Shown here one piece after another: positions 7,200 through 16,033 of a DNA stretch of 16,619 nucleotides; the stretch's first letter is position 1, and every line of letters begins with the position of its first letter. The stretch is from NCBI GenBank assembly GCA_031285105.1, contig JAITWV010000274.1:1-16619 (forward strand), in the 5' to 3' direction. Position numbers and translations under genes: made by a program. The notes under the pieces were generated by a model that saw nothing but the letters and a program-made list of their open reading frames with translations, was not told the origin of the DNA and made no database searches. This DNA comes from Streptococcaceae bacterium (GTDB lineage: Bacteria; Bacillota; Bacilli; Lactobacillales; Streptococcaceae).

Positions 7200-8879
7200 A
7201 TGAAGAAAAGAAGAATGTTTATTGGTGCAAGTGCTTTATTACTAACTTTATTTTTAGCTGGCTGTTCAAATAATGACAAAGCACAAGAAAACGCAGGTGA
7301 GGTGTTAAAAAATGCGTCAGATGTTTCAAAAACAGGATTTCCAATTGTAAAAGAACCGCTTAAATTAACCATGTTCGCTCCAGCTAGTGGCGAAAATGAT
7401 TTCAGCAAAATGGCGATGCTAAATGAGTACGGAAACATGTCAGGAATTACTTTTGACTTCACAACTCCACCAGTTGATGATGTAGCAACAAAATTAAACT
7501 TATCCTTTGCTTCAGGGGATGCACCGGGCGTGATTTTTGCTGCCAAAATTTCAAATGCCACAACGATTCAATACGGCGGTTCGACTATTTTGCCAATTGA
7601 AAAATATATCGAAGAAGGCTACATGCCAAACTTTAAAAAGATTTTAGATGAGTTTCCCGAAGTACGCAAATCAGTCACCACGCCAGATGGACATATTTAT
7701 ACATTGCCACTTTTATCTTCAAAATACAATCTTGAAGACAAAGAGTTTGCCTCTCAACAACCACTATTTACAGGTAGTTTATGGTGGAATGGCGAATGGT
7801 TGAAAAAATTAAATCTTGAAGTACCAAAAACAACAGATGAATTATATACCGTTTTGAAAGCGTTTAAAGAAAAAGATCCAAATGGAAATGGAAAAGCCGA
7901 CGAAATTCCAATGACCTCAGCAAAATTAGAATCGTTACGCCCATGGTTAATGAATGCTTTTGGTGTCATGTCTCAAGAACAACAAGTCGATAAAGAAGGC
8001 AAAGTATTTTATGGCGCAATCACAGACAATTACCGTGAATATTTAAAATTTGTGAATAAATTATATGCTGAAGGATTATTAGATAATGAAGTATTCTCCC
8101 AATCAGATGATCAAAAAAAATCAAAAGGAGCAGCAGATCGTTTAGGTGCATATACAGACTGGTTTAGCTACTTTACATCAGGTAAAAATCCAGCAGATGC
8201 AATTAACGACCCAATGGCTTATCCAATGAGCTCACCGGTGTCACCAACTGCAACATTTAATATGTCGGATGGAATTTCAAATGGTGCTTTTGCTTTAACA
8301 AATAAAGTTGAAAATCCAGCCGCTGCCCTACGTTGGGTTGACTACTTCTATTCAAATGAAGGATCACAATTCTTAAATATTGGACCAGATGAGTCAAAAG
8401 GTGGTTACTGGCATTTAGAAAAAAATGATGCAGGTGAAGAAGTTCATGTCTTAAACAAAGGGATTAAATACGAAGACTCAGAACAAGCACGTGCAAAAGT
8501 AACACCAGACTATGGAACAGTACCACCAAAAGTAAGTTCAGCTTCGGTATTGGTTTTACCTGATAAAAATACACCAATTGAAAAAGACACTTTTGCCAAA
8601 TTTATTGATGATCAGGCAACTGAAAAATTAGCACCATTCGTTCATACCTCATGGCCTACATTATATATGTCTAAAGCACAACAAGATGAATTAGGCTCAA
8701 CATTACAAGCAGATCTTTTAACTTATGTACAACAAATGGAAGCAAAATTCATCACAGGAACTGAAAAATTAGATGATACAACTTGGGATACCTATGTGAA
8801 AACACTAAAAGACATTGGATTAGACAAATTTGTTGATGTCAACCAAAAAGCATACGACACTTGGAATGAAGCGAAATAA
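7200..8879 (+). CDS. Extracellular solute-binding lipoprotein, LplA/CUT1 type
   Basis: Membrane-anchored receptor that captures the oligosaccharide outside the cell and delivers it to the permeases. A basic N-terminus (MKKRR) and hydrophobic core end in the lipobox LAGC, with the lipidated Cys at residue 22. At 559 residues it is larger than typical mono- or disaccharide receptors, in line with a large branched ligand. A calcium-loop-like segment DPNGNGKADE (D226-E235) is of the kind common in LplA-group receptors. Aromatic stretches such as LWWNGEWLKKL and YTDWFSYFTSG could stack on sugars. AAGGAG lies before the ATG, 30 bases after the second permease. The gene is closed by a strong terminator, a typical arrangement for keeping receptor mRNA abundant relative to the enzymes downstream. 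The related pneumococcal N-glycan receptor NgtS is my closest functional analogue; binding specificity here is inferred. Confidence 0.93.
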   Translation: MKKRRMFIGASALLLTLFLAGCSNNDKAQENAGEVLKNASDVSKTGFPIVKEPLKLTMFAPASGENDFSKMAMLNEYGNMSGITFDFTTPPVDDVATKLNLSFASGDAPGVIFAAKISNATTIQYGGSTILPIEKYIEEGYMPNFKKILDEFPEVRKSVTTPDGHIYTLPLLSSKYNLEDKEFASQQPLFTGSLWWNGEWLKKLNLEVPKTTDELYTVLKAFKEKDPNGNGKADEIPMTSAKLESLRPWLMNAFGVMSQEQQVDKEGKVFYGAITDNYREYLKFVNKLYAEGLLDNEVFSQSDDQKKSKGAADRLGAYTDWFSYFTSGKNPADAINDPMAYPMSSPVSPTATFNMSDGISNGAFALTNKVENPAAALRWVDYFYSNEGSQFLNIGPDESKGGYWHLEKNDAGEEVHVLNKGIKYEDSEQARAKVTPDYGTVPPKVSSASVLVLPDKNTPIEKDTFAKFIDDQATEKLAPFVHTSWPTLYMSKAQQDELGSTLQADLLTYVQQMEAKFITGTEKLDDTTWDTYVKTLKDIGLDKFVDVNQKAYDTWNEAK

Positions 8880-8888
8880 TTAAAAAAG

Positions 8889-8928
8889 GTCCTCAAAGGA
8901 TTGTGAGAAATTCTTTGAGGACTTTTTT
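8889..8928 (+). terminator. Rho-independent terminator between binding protein and hydrolases
   Basis: GTCCTCAAAG (8889-8898) pairs with CTTTGAGGAC (8913-8922); the stem extends inward by a G-U and several A-U pairs, leaving a loop of about six bases, and six T residues follow (8923-8928). A run of A before the stem means it could also act in reverse. No promoter is evident between it and the GH20 start at 8948, so the hydrolases probably depend on read-through. Confidence 0.88.
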
Positions 8929-8947
8929 AAAGATAAAAGAGGAAACG

Positions 8948-9928
8948 ATGGAAAAAGGACTGTTACTTGATGTTGGAAGAAAATTTTGGGCGATTGAGCA
9001 ATTGTATCGTGTGATTGATTTATTAAGTGAATTAAAGATGACACATTTACAACTACATTTTAGTGAATCATTTGGTTTTCGCCTTGAATGTACCTCTTAT
9101 CCCAAAATAACAAGTAAAGAGCATTATACAAAAGCTGAAATAATTCAATTATTGGCTTATGCAAAAGAAAAAAATGTTCAAATTATTCCGGATTTAGACT
9201 CACCAGGACATTTAAAGCAAATATTAAAAAACTATCCTGATTTTTCTTTGATTGATAAAAATGAAAAGAAAAACCTTGAAGCATTAGATGTTAGCAATCC
9301 GTTTGCTCAAGCTTTTTTATTTGAAATATATGAAGAATTTGCTCAATTATTTTCAAGTTGCACTTATTTTCATATTGGAGCAGATGAATTCATTGATTTT
9401 TCAAAAATAGACAATTATCCAAATTTGATTTTTAAAACAAAAGAAGTATTTGGTGAAGATGCTAGTGGGATAGAATTTTATGTTCGTTATGTAAATAGTC
9501 TAGCCGATCTGTTAAAAAAACATGGCTTAAAAACAAGAGTGTGGAATGATGGATTTTTTCGGAAAAATTTAAACAGTAAAGTTGCATTGGATAAAGAAAT
9601 TCAAGTTAGCTACTGGACAAACTGGGAACAAAATATGGCAAGTGTCTACAAATGGCTTGAAGAAGGTTATGAATTACTAAATTATTGTGATAATGATTTG
9701 TATTATGTATTAGGTGAAATGGCTGGTTATAGTTACCCAACTAAAGAAAAACTGAGCGACTTTAAAAAAGAAAAATTTTCAGGGAATCAATATCTAACTA
9801 CTGAGGAAATGAAACAAGTAAAAGGGATATACTTTAGCGTTTGGGCAGATAAACCGGATGCTAAAAAAATAGAAGAAATTTTAGAAGAGTTAAAAGATTT
9901 GTTACCTGTTTTTGTTGAAAAGTTGTAA
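8948..9928 (+). CDS. Compact intracellular GH20 beta-N-acetylhexosaminidase
   Basis: Retaining beta-N-acetylhexosaminidase, predicted to remove terminal GlcNAc from imported glycan fragments by substrate-assisted catalysis. The 326-residue product is a bare TIM barrel: the strand motif HLQLHFSESFGFRLE (usually HWHLTDD..WR) lies near residues 33-47, PDLDSPGH at 81-88, and the catalytic Asp-Glu pair D146-E147 in HIGADEF (142-148). C-terminal VSYWTNW and GIYFSVWADKP fit the aromatic substrate pocket. It lacks the N-terminal domain of classical hexosaminidases and is shorter than single-domain dispersin B. There is no signal peptide, so it acts in the cytoplasm. The start is ATG 8948 with AGAGG (8938-8942); the in-frame GTG at 8903 lies inside the terminator hairpin. 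Its stop overlaps the ribosome binding site of the GH125 gene. Confidence 0.88.
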   Translation: MEKGLLLDVGRKFWAIEQLYRVIDLLSELKMTHLQLHFSESFGFRLECTSYPKITSKEHYTKAEIIQLLAYAKEKNVQIIPDLDSPGHLKQILKNYPDFSLIDKNEKKNLEALDVSNPFAQAFLFEIYEEFAQLFSSCTYFHIGADEFIDFSKIDNYPNLIFKTKEVFGEDASGIEFYVRYVNSLADLLKKHGLKTRVWNDGFFRKNLNSKVALDKEIQVSYWTNWEQNMASVYKWLEEGYELLNYCDNDLYYVLGEMAGYSYPTKEKLSDFKKEKFSGNQYLTTEEMKQVKGIYFSVWADKPDAKKIEEILEELKDLLPVFVEKL

Positions 9929-9937
9929 GGAGAAAAA

Positions 9938-11212
9938 ATGAATACGGTTGAATTTATAGATAAGATTACGCAATTAAGTCAAAGTAAAAATCCAAAATGG
10001 GCAGAGATTTTCAAAAATTGCTTTACAAATACACTAGAAACAACAGTAAAAAAACAAGAAGATGGAACCTACTATGTTTTCACAGGTGATATTCCAGCTA
10101 TGTGGTTAAGAGACTCAGTAGCACAAGTTCGACCTTATCTGGTGTTAGCAAATGAAGACGAAGAAATAAAAGAAATGATTCATGGACTAGTTCAACGTCA
10201 ATTTGATTTTATTAATAAAGATCCTTATGCTAATGCGTTTAATGAAGAAGCAAATAGTGCAGGACATCAAACCGATCAAACGCAAATGAGTCCTTGGGTT
10301 TGGGAAAGAAAATATGAAATTGACTCCTTATGTTACCCGATTCAATTAGCTTACTTGTATTATTTAGCAACAGGTGAAAGCAGTCATTTTGATGAGACCT
10401 TTGTTCGTGGGGTTGAAAAAATTCTTGACCTTTGGAAAGTTGAACAAAATCACGCTAATTCTCCTTATAATTTTATTCGAGATACTTGGAGAAAAGAAGA
10501 TACTTTAGTCAATGATGGAAAAGGACCAAAATTTGCGGTAACAGGTATGACTTGGAGTGGTTTTCGCCCAAGTGATGATGCTTGTATCTACAGTTATCTA
10601 GTTCCAAGCAACATGTTTGCAGTAGTTGTTTTGGGTTATTTAGAAGATATTTTTTCAACTATTTTGCCACAACCAGCATTGTTAGAAAAAGCAATAACCT
10701 TAAAAAAAGAAATTCAACAAGGAATTGATGAATATGCTTTGGTAAAAAATCAAAAAGGCGAAAAAATCTTTGCTTATGAAGTAGATGGTTTGGGGAATGC
10801 TAGTATTATGGATGATTCTAATGTACCAAATTTAATGTCGGCAGCTTACATTGGCTATTGCAAACGAGATGACGAAACGTATTTAAATACAAGAAAAACA
10901 TTATTAAGCAAAGAAAATCCTTATTATTACGAAGGTGCTTATTTAAAAGGAATTGGTTCAAGCCATACTCCTGAAAATTATGTCTGGCCGATTGCATTAG
11001 CTATTCAAGGATTAACGGCTCAAACAAAAGAAGAAAAAGAAGAGATTTTAAACATGTTAGCAAATGCAGATGCAAATACCTTTGCGATGCATGAAGGAGT
11101 GGATGTGAACAATCCAGAAAACTTCACACGCGAATGGTTTTCATGGGCAAATATGATGTTTTGTGAATTAGTGATGGATTATTTTGATATTCGTGTAAAA
11201 ACTGGGAGATAG
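9938..11212 (+). CDS. GH125 exo-alpha-1,6-mannosidase
   Basis: Metal-independent inverting exo-alpha-1,6-mannosidase of family GH125 (formerly DUF1237), 424 residues, the normal length, with no signal peptide. The (alpha/alpha)6-barrel markers are present: GDIPAMWLRDSVAQVRPY near residue 50, HQTDQTQMSPWVWERKYEID in the middle, and FRPSDDACIY with D213-D214, one of which should be the general acid. The C-terminal TREWFSWANMMF contains E399, the expected base by comparison with characterised clostridial and pneumococcal enzymes; residue roles are by analogy. Its job is to strip the alpha-1,6-linked mannose left on the N-glycan core or D-arm after the other mannosidases act. AAGGAG (9927-9932) overlaps the stop of GH20, so it is translated from the same message, and it abuts the GH38 gene directly. 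Confidence 0.94.
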   Translation: MNTVEFIDKITQLSQSKNPKWAEIFKNCFTNTLETTVKKQEDGTYYVFTGDIPAMWLRDSVAQVRPYLVLANEDEEIKEMIHGLVQRQFDFINKDPYANAFNEEANSAGHQTDQTQMSPWVWERKYEIDSLCYPIQLAYLYYLATGESSHFDETFVRGVEKILDLWKVEQNHANSPYNFIRDTWRKEDTLVNDGKGPKFAVTGMTWSGFRPSDDACIYSYLVPSNMFAVVVLGYLEDIFSTILPQPALLEKAITLKKEIQQGIDEYALVKNQKGEKIFAYEVDGLGNASIMDDSNVPNLMSAAYIGYCKRDDETYLNTRKTLLSKENPYYYEGAYLKGIGSSHTPENYVWPIALAIQGLTAQTKEEKEEILNMLANADANTFAMHEGVDVNNPENFTREWFSWANMMFCELVMDYFDIRVKTGR

Positions 11213-13882
11213 ATGATGAAGAAAAAAGTTTATATTGTTTCTCATTCTCATTTAGACAGAGAGTGGTATATGCCTTATGAGCAACATCATATGCGTGTTG
11301 TTGAATTATTTGATGAATTAATTGATTCTTTTGAAAATGATCCGTCTTTTAAATACTTCCACTTAGATGGACAAACGATCCCTTTAGATGACTACTTGGA
11401 AGTGAAACCACAAAATGAGCCTTTAATTCGTAAGTATATTAAAGAAGGGCGTTTATGCATTGGACCGTTTTTTATCCTGCAAGATGATTTTTTAATTTCA
11501 AGTGAAGCCAATACTAGAAATACGTTGATCGGGTTACAAGAAGTTGAAAAATATGGTGGAAAACCAGTAAAATTAGGTTATTTTCCAGATACATTTGGCA
11601 ACATGGGTCAAACGCCACAAATGATGAAACTTTCAGGAATTGATGCGGCTGCTTTTGGTCGAGGAGTGAAACCAACCGGATTAAATAATGTAGTTTCAGA
11701 CAGTTATTCTTCACAGTTTTCAGAAATGAATTGGCAAGGACCAGATGAGTCAACCATTTTTGGATTGTTATTTGCCAACTGGTATTCAAACGGCAACGAA
11801 ATTCCAACGACAAAAGAAGAAGCCATTTCCTACTGGGAGAAAAAGTTAGAAGAAGTTGAAAAATATGCTTCAACCAATCATTTATTAATGATGAATGGGG
11901 TCGATCATCAGCCACTACAAAAAGATGTCGGACAAGCAATCGATCTTGCCAATGAGTTATTCCCTGATTATGAATTTAAACATTCACATTTTAATGAATA
12001 TCTTGAAGCGGTTCAAAAAGATCTACCAAATGATTTAGCAACTGTAAGAGGCGAATTAACCTCACAAGAAACTTCTGGCTGGTACACATTAGCCAACACA
12101 GCATCTAGTCGGGTTTATTTAAAACAAGAAAATATCAAAACACAAACCCTACTTGAAAATGTTGCGGAACCATTGGTTGTTTTAGCAAACGAAACGACAG
12201 GTTACAATCCAAGTGATGAGTTAAGATATGCTTGGAAATACCTTTTACAAAATCATCCACATGACTCTATTTGTGGTTGCTCCGTTGATGAAGTCCATCA
12301 AGAAATGATGATACGTTACAAAAAAGCGCAAGAAGTAGCAAAATTTGTGCGTGATGAAGCAACCAGAAGAATTAGTGAGGAAATAAATACAAGTAAATTT
12401 GCGAAAAACACGTTTCCTTTTGTAGTTTTTAATACAGCGGGCACTCAAAAAACAAGCAAACAAGAAGTGAAAATTGAAATTGACCGTATTCCTTTTTCAG
12501 CAAAATGGCCAGGTGTTGGATTTGATGAATTAGTAAAAAGAAAAACACCGGAATTTAGCGTCATTGATGAAAATGGCATGGAAATTCCAAGTGTTATCAA
12601 AGAAATAAAAGTGGAATTTGGGTATGATTTGCCAAAAGACGGCTTTAGAATTCCTTATATGGCAAAATATGCATATGTAGATGTCTTAATTGAAAATCTA
12701 CCAATGATGAGCTATCAGACTTTCGCATTAAGTCCCAAAAAATCAACTATCCACCCTAAAAATTTAGTGAATACGGAAAATATACTAGAAAATGAATTCT
12801 TAAAAGCACAAATCATGTCAGATGGAAGTTTAACTTTAACCAATAAAAAAACAGGGAAAGTTTACGAAAAGCAATTGGTGTTTGAAAATGTGGGTGATAT
12901 TGGAAATGAGTATATCTTCAAACAATCAGCAGATAATCTTACTTTGTATTCAACACAATTCCCATTTAAAGTGGAAATGATTGAAGACAATGCTTTGAAT
13001 ACGATAGTAGAATTAACTAACTATATGGAAATTCCAGTTTCAGCAGATGAAACATTGGAATTAGAACAACAAAGAGTCACTGATATTACCAATCGTAAAG
13101 CAAAACGTTCAAATCAAACAAAAACATTGGTATTAAAAACACAAATTCAATTAACCAAAAACAGTAAATCTCTAACCTTTAAAACAATTTTTATGAATGA
13201 AATGAAAAATCATCGCTTACGTGTATTGTTTGACACAAATATCATCAGCAAAGAGCACTATGCACAAAGTATTTTTGAAGTTGTCAAACGTCCGAATAAA
13301 GTAAGCAAATACTGGGAAAATCCAACCAATCCGCAACATCAACACGAATTCGTTAATATTCATGACGAAGAAAATGGATTGACCGTTGGAAATATTGGCT
13401 TAAATGAATATGAAATTTTAGAAGGAAATACCATTGCTCTAACACTTTTACGTGCAACAGGAGAGATGGGCGATTGGGGCTATTTTCCGACACCTGAAGC
13501 GCAATGTTTAGGTGAACAAGTAGTGGAATATACGTTACAAGCGCATAACAAAGAAAGCTATTATGAAAGTTTGCAACAAGCTGTAGCCTTTAAAATTCCA
13601 TTTACAACAGTACAAACAAAAGTTCAAAATGGCACACTCAAGAGTCATTCATCCTTTGTCACAAGCAATTCAGATGTCTTAATGATTACAGCTTTAAAAG
13701 TTAGTGAGGATAAAAAAGGAATGATTCTTCGTGGCTTTTCATTGGATAATGAAGAAACCCACGATTTGAATCTTAACGTTTTTGATAAAAAAGCCAAACT
13801 GGTCAATTTATTAGAAGAGTCTATTGGGGAATTTACAGGAAAATTAACCAAAGCACAAATTTTAACAACTTTTTGGGGGTAA
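11213..13882 (+). CDS. GH38 alpha-mannosidase
   Basis: Zinc-dependent retaining alpha-mannosidase of 889 residues, a full-length GH38. The N-terminal HSHLDREW carries zinc ligands H13 and D15, FPDTFGN carries D126 (nucleophile and zinc ligand), and HPHDSICG carries H350, the expected fourth ligand; the rest forms helical and beta-sandwich domains ending in a typical mannosidase C-terminal sheet. No signal peptide is present. The streptococcal homologue characterised from S. pyogenes favours alpha-1,3-mannose linkages, so removal of the alpha-1,3 arm is the probable role, though alpha-1,6 or alpha-1,2 activity cannot be excluded. The ATG at 11213 immediately follows the GH125 stop with GGGAGA just upstream; the second codon is also ATG (11216) and has better spacing, so either may be used. 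Confidence 0.93.
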   Translation: MMKKKVYIVSHSHLDREWYMPYEQHHMRVVELFDELIDSFENDPSFKYFHLDGQTIPLDDYLEVKPQNEPLIRKYIKEGRLCIGPFFILQDDFLISSEANTRNTLIGLQEVEKYGGKPVKLGYFPDTFGNMGQTPQMMKLSGIDAAAFGRGVKPTGLNNVVSDSYSSQFSEMNWQGPDESTIFGLLFANWYSNGNEIPTTKEEAISYWEKKLEEVEKYASTNHLLMMNGVDHQPLQKDVGQAIDLANELFPDYEFKHSHFNEYLEAVQKDLPNDLATVRGELTSQETSGWYTLANTASSRVYLKQENIKTQTLLENVAEPLVVLANETTGYNPSDELRYAWKYLLQNHPHDSICGCSVDEVHQEMMIRYKKAQEVAKFVRDEATRRISEEINTSKFAKNTFPFVVFNTAGTQKTSKQEVKIEIDRIPFSAKWPGVGFDELVKRKTPEFSVIDENGMEIPSVIKEIKVEFGYDLPKDGFRIPYMAKYAYVDVLIENLPMMSYQTFALSPKKSTIHPKNLVNTENILENEFLKAQIMSDGSLTLTNKKTGKVYEKQLVFENVGDIGNEYIFKQSADNLTLYSTQFPFKVEMIEDNALNTIVELTNYMEIPVSADETLELEQQRVTDITNRKAKRSNQTKTLVLKTQIQLTKNSKSLTFKTIFMNEMKNHRLRVLFDTNIISKEHYAQSIFEVVKRPNKVSKYWENPTNPQHQHEFVNIHDEENGLTVGNIGLNEYEILEGNTIALTLLRATGEMGDWGYFPTPEAQCLGEQVVEYTLQAHNKESYYESLQQAVAFKIPFTTVQTKVQNGTLKSHSSFVTSNSDVLMITALKVSEDKKGMILRGFSLDNEETHDLNLNVFDKKAKLVNLLEESIGEFTGKLTKAQILTTFWG

Positions 13883-13888
13883 GAAAAA

Positions 13889-15967
13889 ATGAAAGTCGAT
13901 TGGATAGACACAAGGCATGCAACAGATAATCATCCACATTATTCAAGAGGAAATGCTCTTCCATTAACAGGTGTTCCAAATGGCATGAATTACTTTGCAC
14001 CACAAACAGATAATGCAAAAGGCTCTTGGTGGTTTCATCCAGAAGACTACAGCTATGAAGGCATTCGCTTAACACATCAAGCTAGTCCTTGGGTGGGTGA
14101 TTTTTCTTACCTGACTTTCTTAGCTACAACAGGGGAAATAAAAGAACAAAATTTATGGCAGACAAGGACCACTTATGACAAAAATAAGAGTGTTTATTCC
14201 CCTTATTATTTGGAAATCCAAAGTCAGCGCTATTTAGCAAAAACGAGATTTGCTCCGTCAATGTATGGAGGGAAGTTTCGGATTTCCTATCAAGAAAAAG
14301 ATGCGGGATTACTACTTTTCCTTGGTGAACGATTTACTTTAGAACAAATTGACACTTTTACAGTTGCTGGATCAGTAATTAATTATGCTGCTAGTGAAGA
14401 TCCAGATTTTACTTTTCATTTTACTTTGTCCTCTTCGGTTGGCATTGAAAAATTAGAAAAAACGCATTTATCATTTGGCGATGTAAAAGAAGTTGAATTG
14501 ACTTTAGCAACTTCCTTTATTAATAAAGATCAGCTAATGTTAAATTTAGCAAGAGAACAAAAATTGAACTTTGAAGAAACAAAACAAGAAGCAAAACAAA
14601 AATGGCAAGAACTTTTTGATAAGGTTGAAATTACGCATTCAAATCAAGAAGAAATTCGCACATTTGCCCATAATTATTACCGAGCATTTTTATTTCCAAT
14701 GCGCTTTTATGAGTTAAATGAAAACAATGAGCCAATTCACTATCAAACGCATACCAAAGAAATCAAAAGCGGTGTTTATTATACGAATAATGGTTTTTGG
14801 GATACGGCAAAAACAGTTTACTCCTTTTATTCACTCGTTGCTCAAGAGAAATTAGAAGAAATGTTAGCAGGGTTCTTAAATGTTTACCGAGAAGTAGGTT
14901 ACTTACCTAAATGGCTTGCTCCAGATGAACGTGGAATGATGCCAGGAACTTTGATTGATAGTGTAATTGCGGACAGTTTAACAAAAGGGATTCGTTTTGA
15001 TTTAGCCGAAGAATTCTTAGAAGCAATGATTCATTCAGCAACCACTCAAAGTGAAGACAGTCGTTATGGGCGAAAAAGTGTTGAAACCTATAATCGATTG
15101 GGTTATGTTACACTTGAAATCAGAGAAAATATCAATCAAACATTGGATAATGCCTATTCAGATTGGTCAATTGCACAAGTTGCTCGTTTGTTAGGAAAAG
15201 AAGAGCTTGCAGTAGAATATGAAGAAAAATCAACAGGTTATCGTCAATTAATTGATAAAGTAACGGGACTATTAATTGCCAAAGATAAAAAAGGCAAGCA
15301 ACGAGAGGACTTTTTAGCAACGCGCTGGGGAATTGACTATACCGAAGGTTCTGCCTGGCAAAATAGCTTTAATGCCTATCACGATATGGAAAATTATATA
15401 GAAGTAGTTGGTGGAAAGAAGAGATTTGCGGAATTATTGATACAATTAAGCAATCAATTGCCAACCTTTGAAATTGGTGATTATGGTTTTGAAATTCATG
15501 AAATGAGCGAAATGGCTGGTTTAAATTTTGGTCAGCTTGCGTTATCAAATCAGCCAAGTTTTCATATTCCTTATTTGTTTAATTTAGTAGACCGCCCTGA
15601 AAACACTCAATTATTGGTTCGTCAGTTAATGAAAAATGCTTTTTCTAGCGGGCAAAAAGGGTATCCAGGGGATGAAGACAATGGAAGTATGGCTTGTTGG
15701 TATTTATTTAGTGCACTTGGTTTTTATCCAATGACTCCAGGGAGCAAAGAATATCAAATGGGTATTGCCTTATTTGATGAAATTCAAGTAACTTTATCAA
15801 ATGGTCAAAAATTAAAAATAACAACACACCCAAATGAAAAGCAACACCAATTTGTTCACATGCTAAAAGTAAATAATCAAAATTATCAAGGAACAAAAAT
15901 TTCTCATGAGTTGTTATTAAAAGGAGTCCAAATGGATTATCAACTTGGGGTTTTACCTAAAAATTAA
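13889..15967 (+). CDS. GH92 exo-alpha-1,2-mannosidase
   Basis: Calcium-dependent inverting alpha-mannosidase, 692 residues, close to the length of pneumococcal GH92 and lacking the signal peptide usual in Bacteroides enzymes. Family markers include NGFWDTAKTVYSFYSL, EGSAWQ and GYPGDEDNGSMACWYLFSALGFYP. Taking E486 of EGSAWQ as the general acid, D595 and D597 of GDEDNG fall exactly 109 and 111 residues later, the spacing recalled for E533, D642 and D644 of Bacteroides Bt3990. H537-E538 falls at the position of the His584-Glu585 pair that defines alpha-1,2 specificity. The usual GNEPSH motif is changed to SNQPSFH here. It is preceded by a weak, G-rich ribosome binding site six bases after GH38. 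Role: trimming the alpha-1,2-mannose caps of high-mannose glycans so that GH38 and GH125 can act. Confidence 0.94.
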   Translation: MKVDWIDTRHATDNHPHYSRGNALPLTGVPNGMNYFAPQTDNAKGSWWFHPEDYSYEGIRLTHQASPWVGDFSYLTFLATTGEIKEQNLWQTRTTYDKNKSVYSPYYLEIQSQRYLAKTRFAPSMYGGKFRISYQEKDAGLLLFLGERFTLEQIDTFTVAGSVINYAASEDPDFTFHFTLSSSVGIEKLEKTHLSFGDVKEVELTLATSFINKDQLMLNLAREQKLNFEETKQEAKQKWQELFDKVEITHSNQEEIRTFAHNYYRAFLFPMRFYELNENNEPIHYQTHTKEIKSGVYYTNNGFWDTAKTVYSFYSLVAQEKLEEMLAGFLNVYREVGYLPKWLAPDERGMMPGTLIDSVIADSLTKGIRFDLAEEFLEAMIHSATTQSEDSRYGRKSVETYNRLGYVTLEIRENINQTLDNAYSDWSIAQVARLLGKEELAVEYEEKSTGYRQLIDKVTGLLIAKDKKGKQREDFLATRWGIDYTEGSAWQNSFNAYHDMENYIEVVGGKKRFAELLIQLSNQLPTFEIGDYGFEIHEMSEMAGLNFGQLALSNQPSFHIPYLFNLVDRPENTQLLVRQLMKNAFSSGQKGYPGDEDNGSMACWYLFSALGFYPMTPGSKEYQMGIALFDEIQVTLSNGQKLKITTHPNEKQHQFVHMLKVNNQNYQGTKISHELLLKGVQMDYQLGVLPKN

Positions 15968-16033
15968 ATAGAGTTTTTCAGTTTGCAAAAATAGTTTACT
16001 AGAAATGATTGGTTTGAAATAAGGAGAGATACG
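15968..16033 (+). other. Short gap between GH92 and the ATPase gene
   Basis: AT-rich 66 bases with no hairpin terminator and no clear promoter; a TTGCAA at about 15982-15987 could be a weak -35, but no good -10 follows at 17 bases. The AGCGAT motif seen near the other promoters is absent. Only the AAGGAG ribosome binding site of the ATPase gene (16021-16026) is clear. Confidence 0.4.

Noticed and set aside
8903..8947. GTG start at 8903 for the GH20 gene
   Set aside because: It lies inside the terminator hairpin, and the 15 extra residues do not resemble GH20 sequence.
11514..11939. Long antisense reading frame opposite the GH38 gene
   Set aside because: No ribosome binding site or recognisable domain; the overlapping GH38 frame carries catalytic motifs throughout.
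13645..14075. Antisense frames across the GH38-GH92 junction
   Set aside because: They are low-complexity shadows of two well-supported genes and have no start signals.
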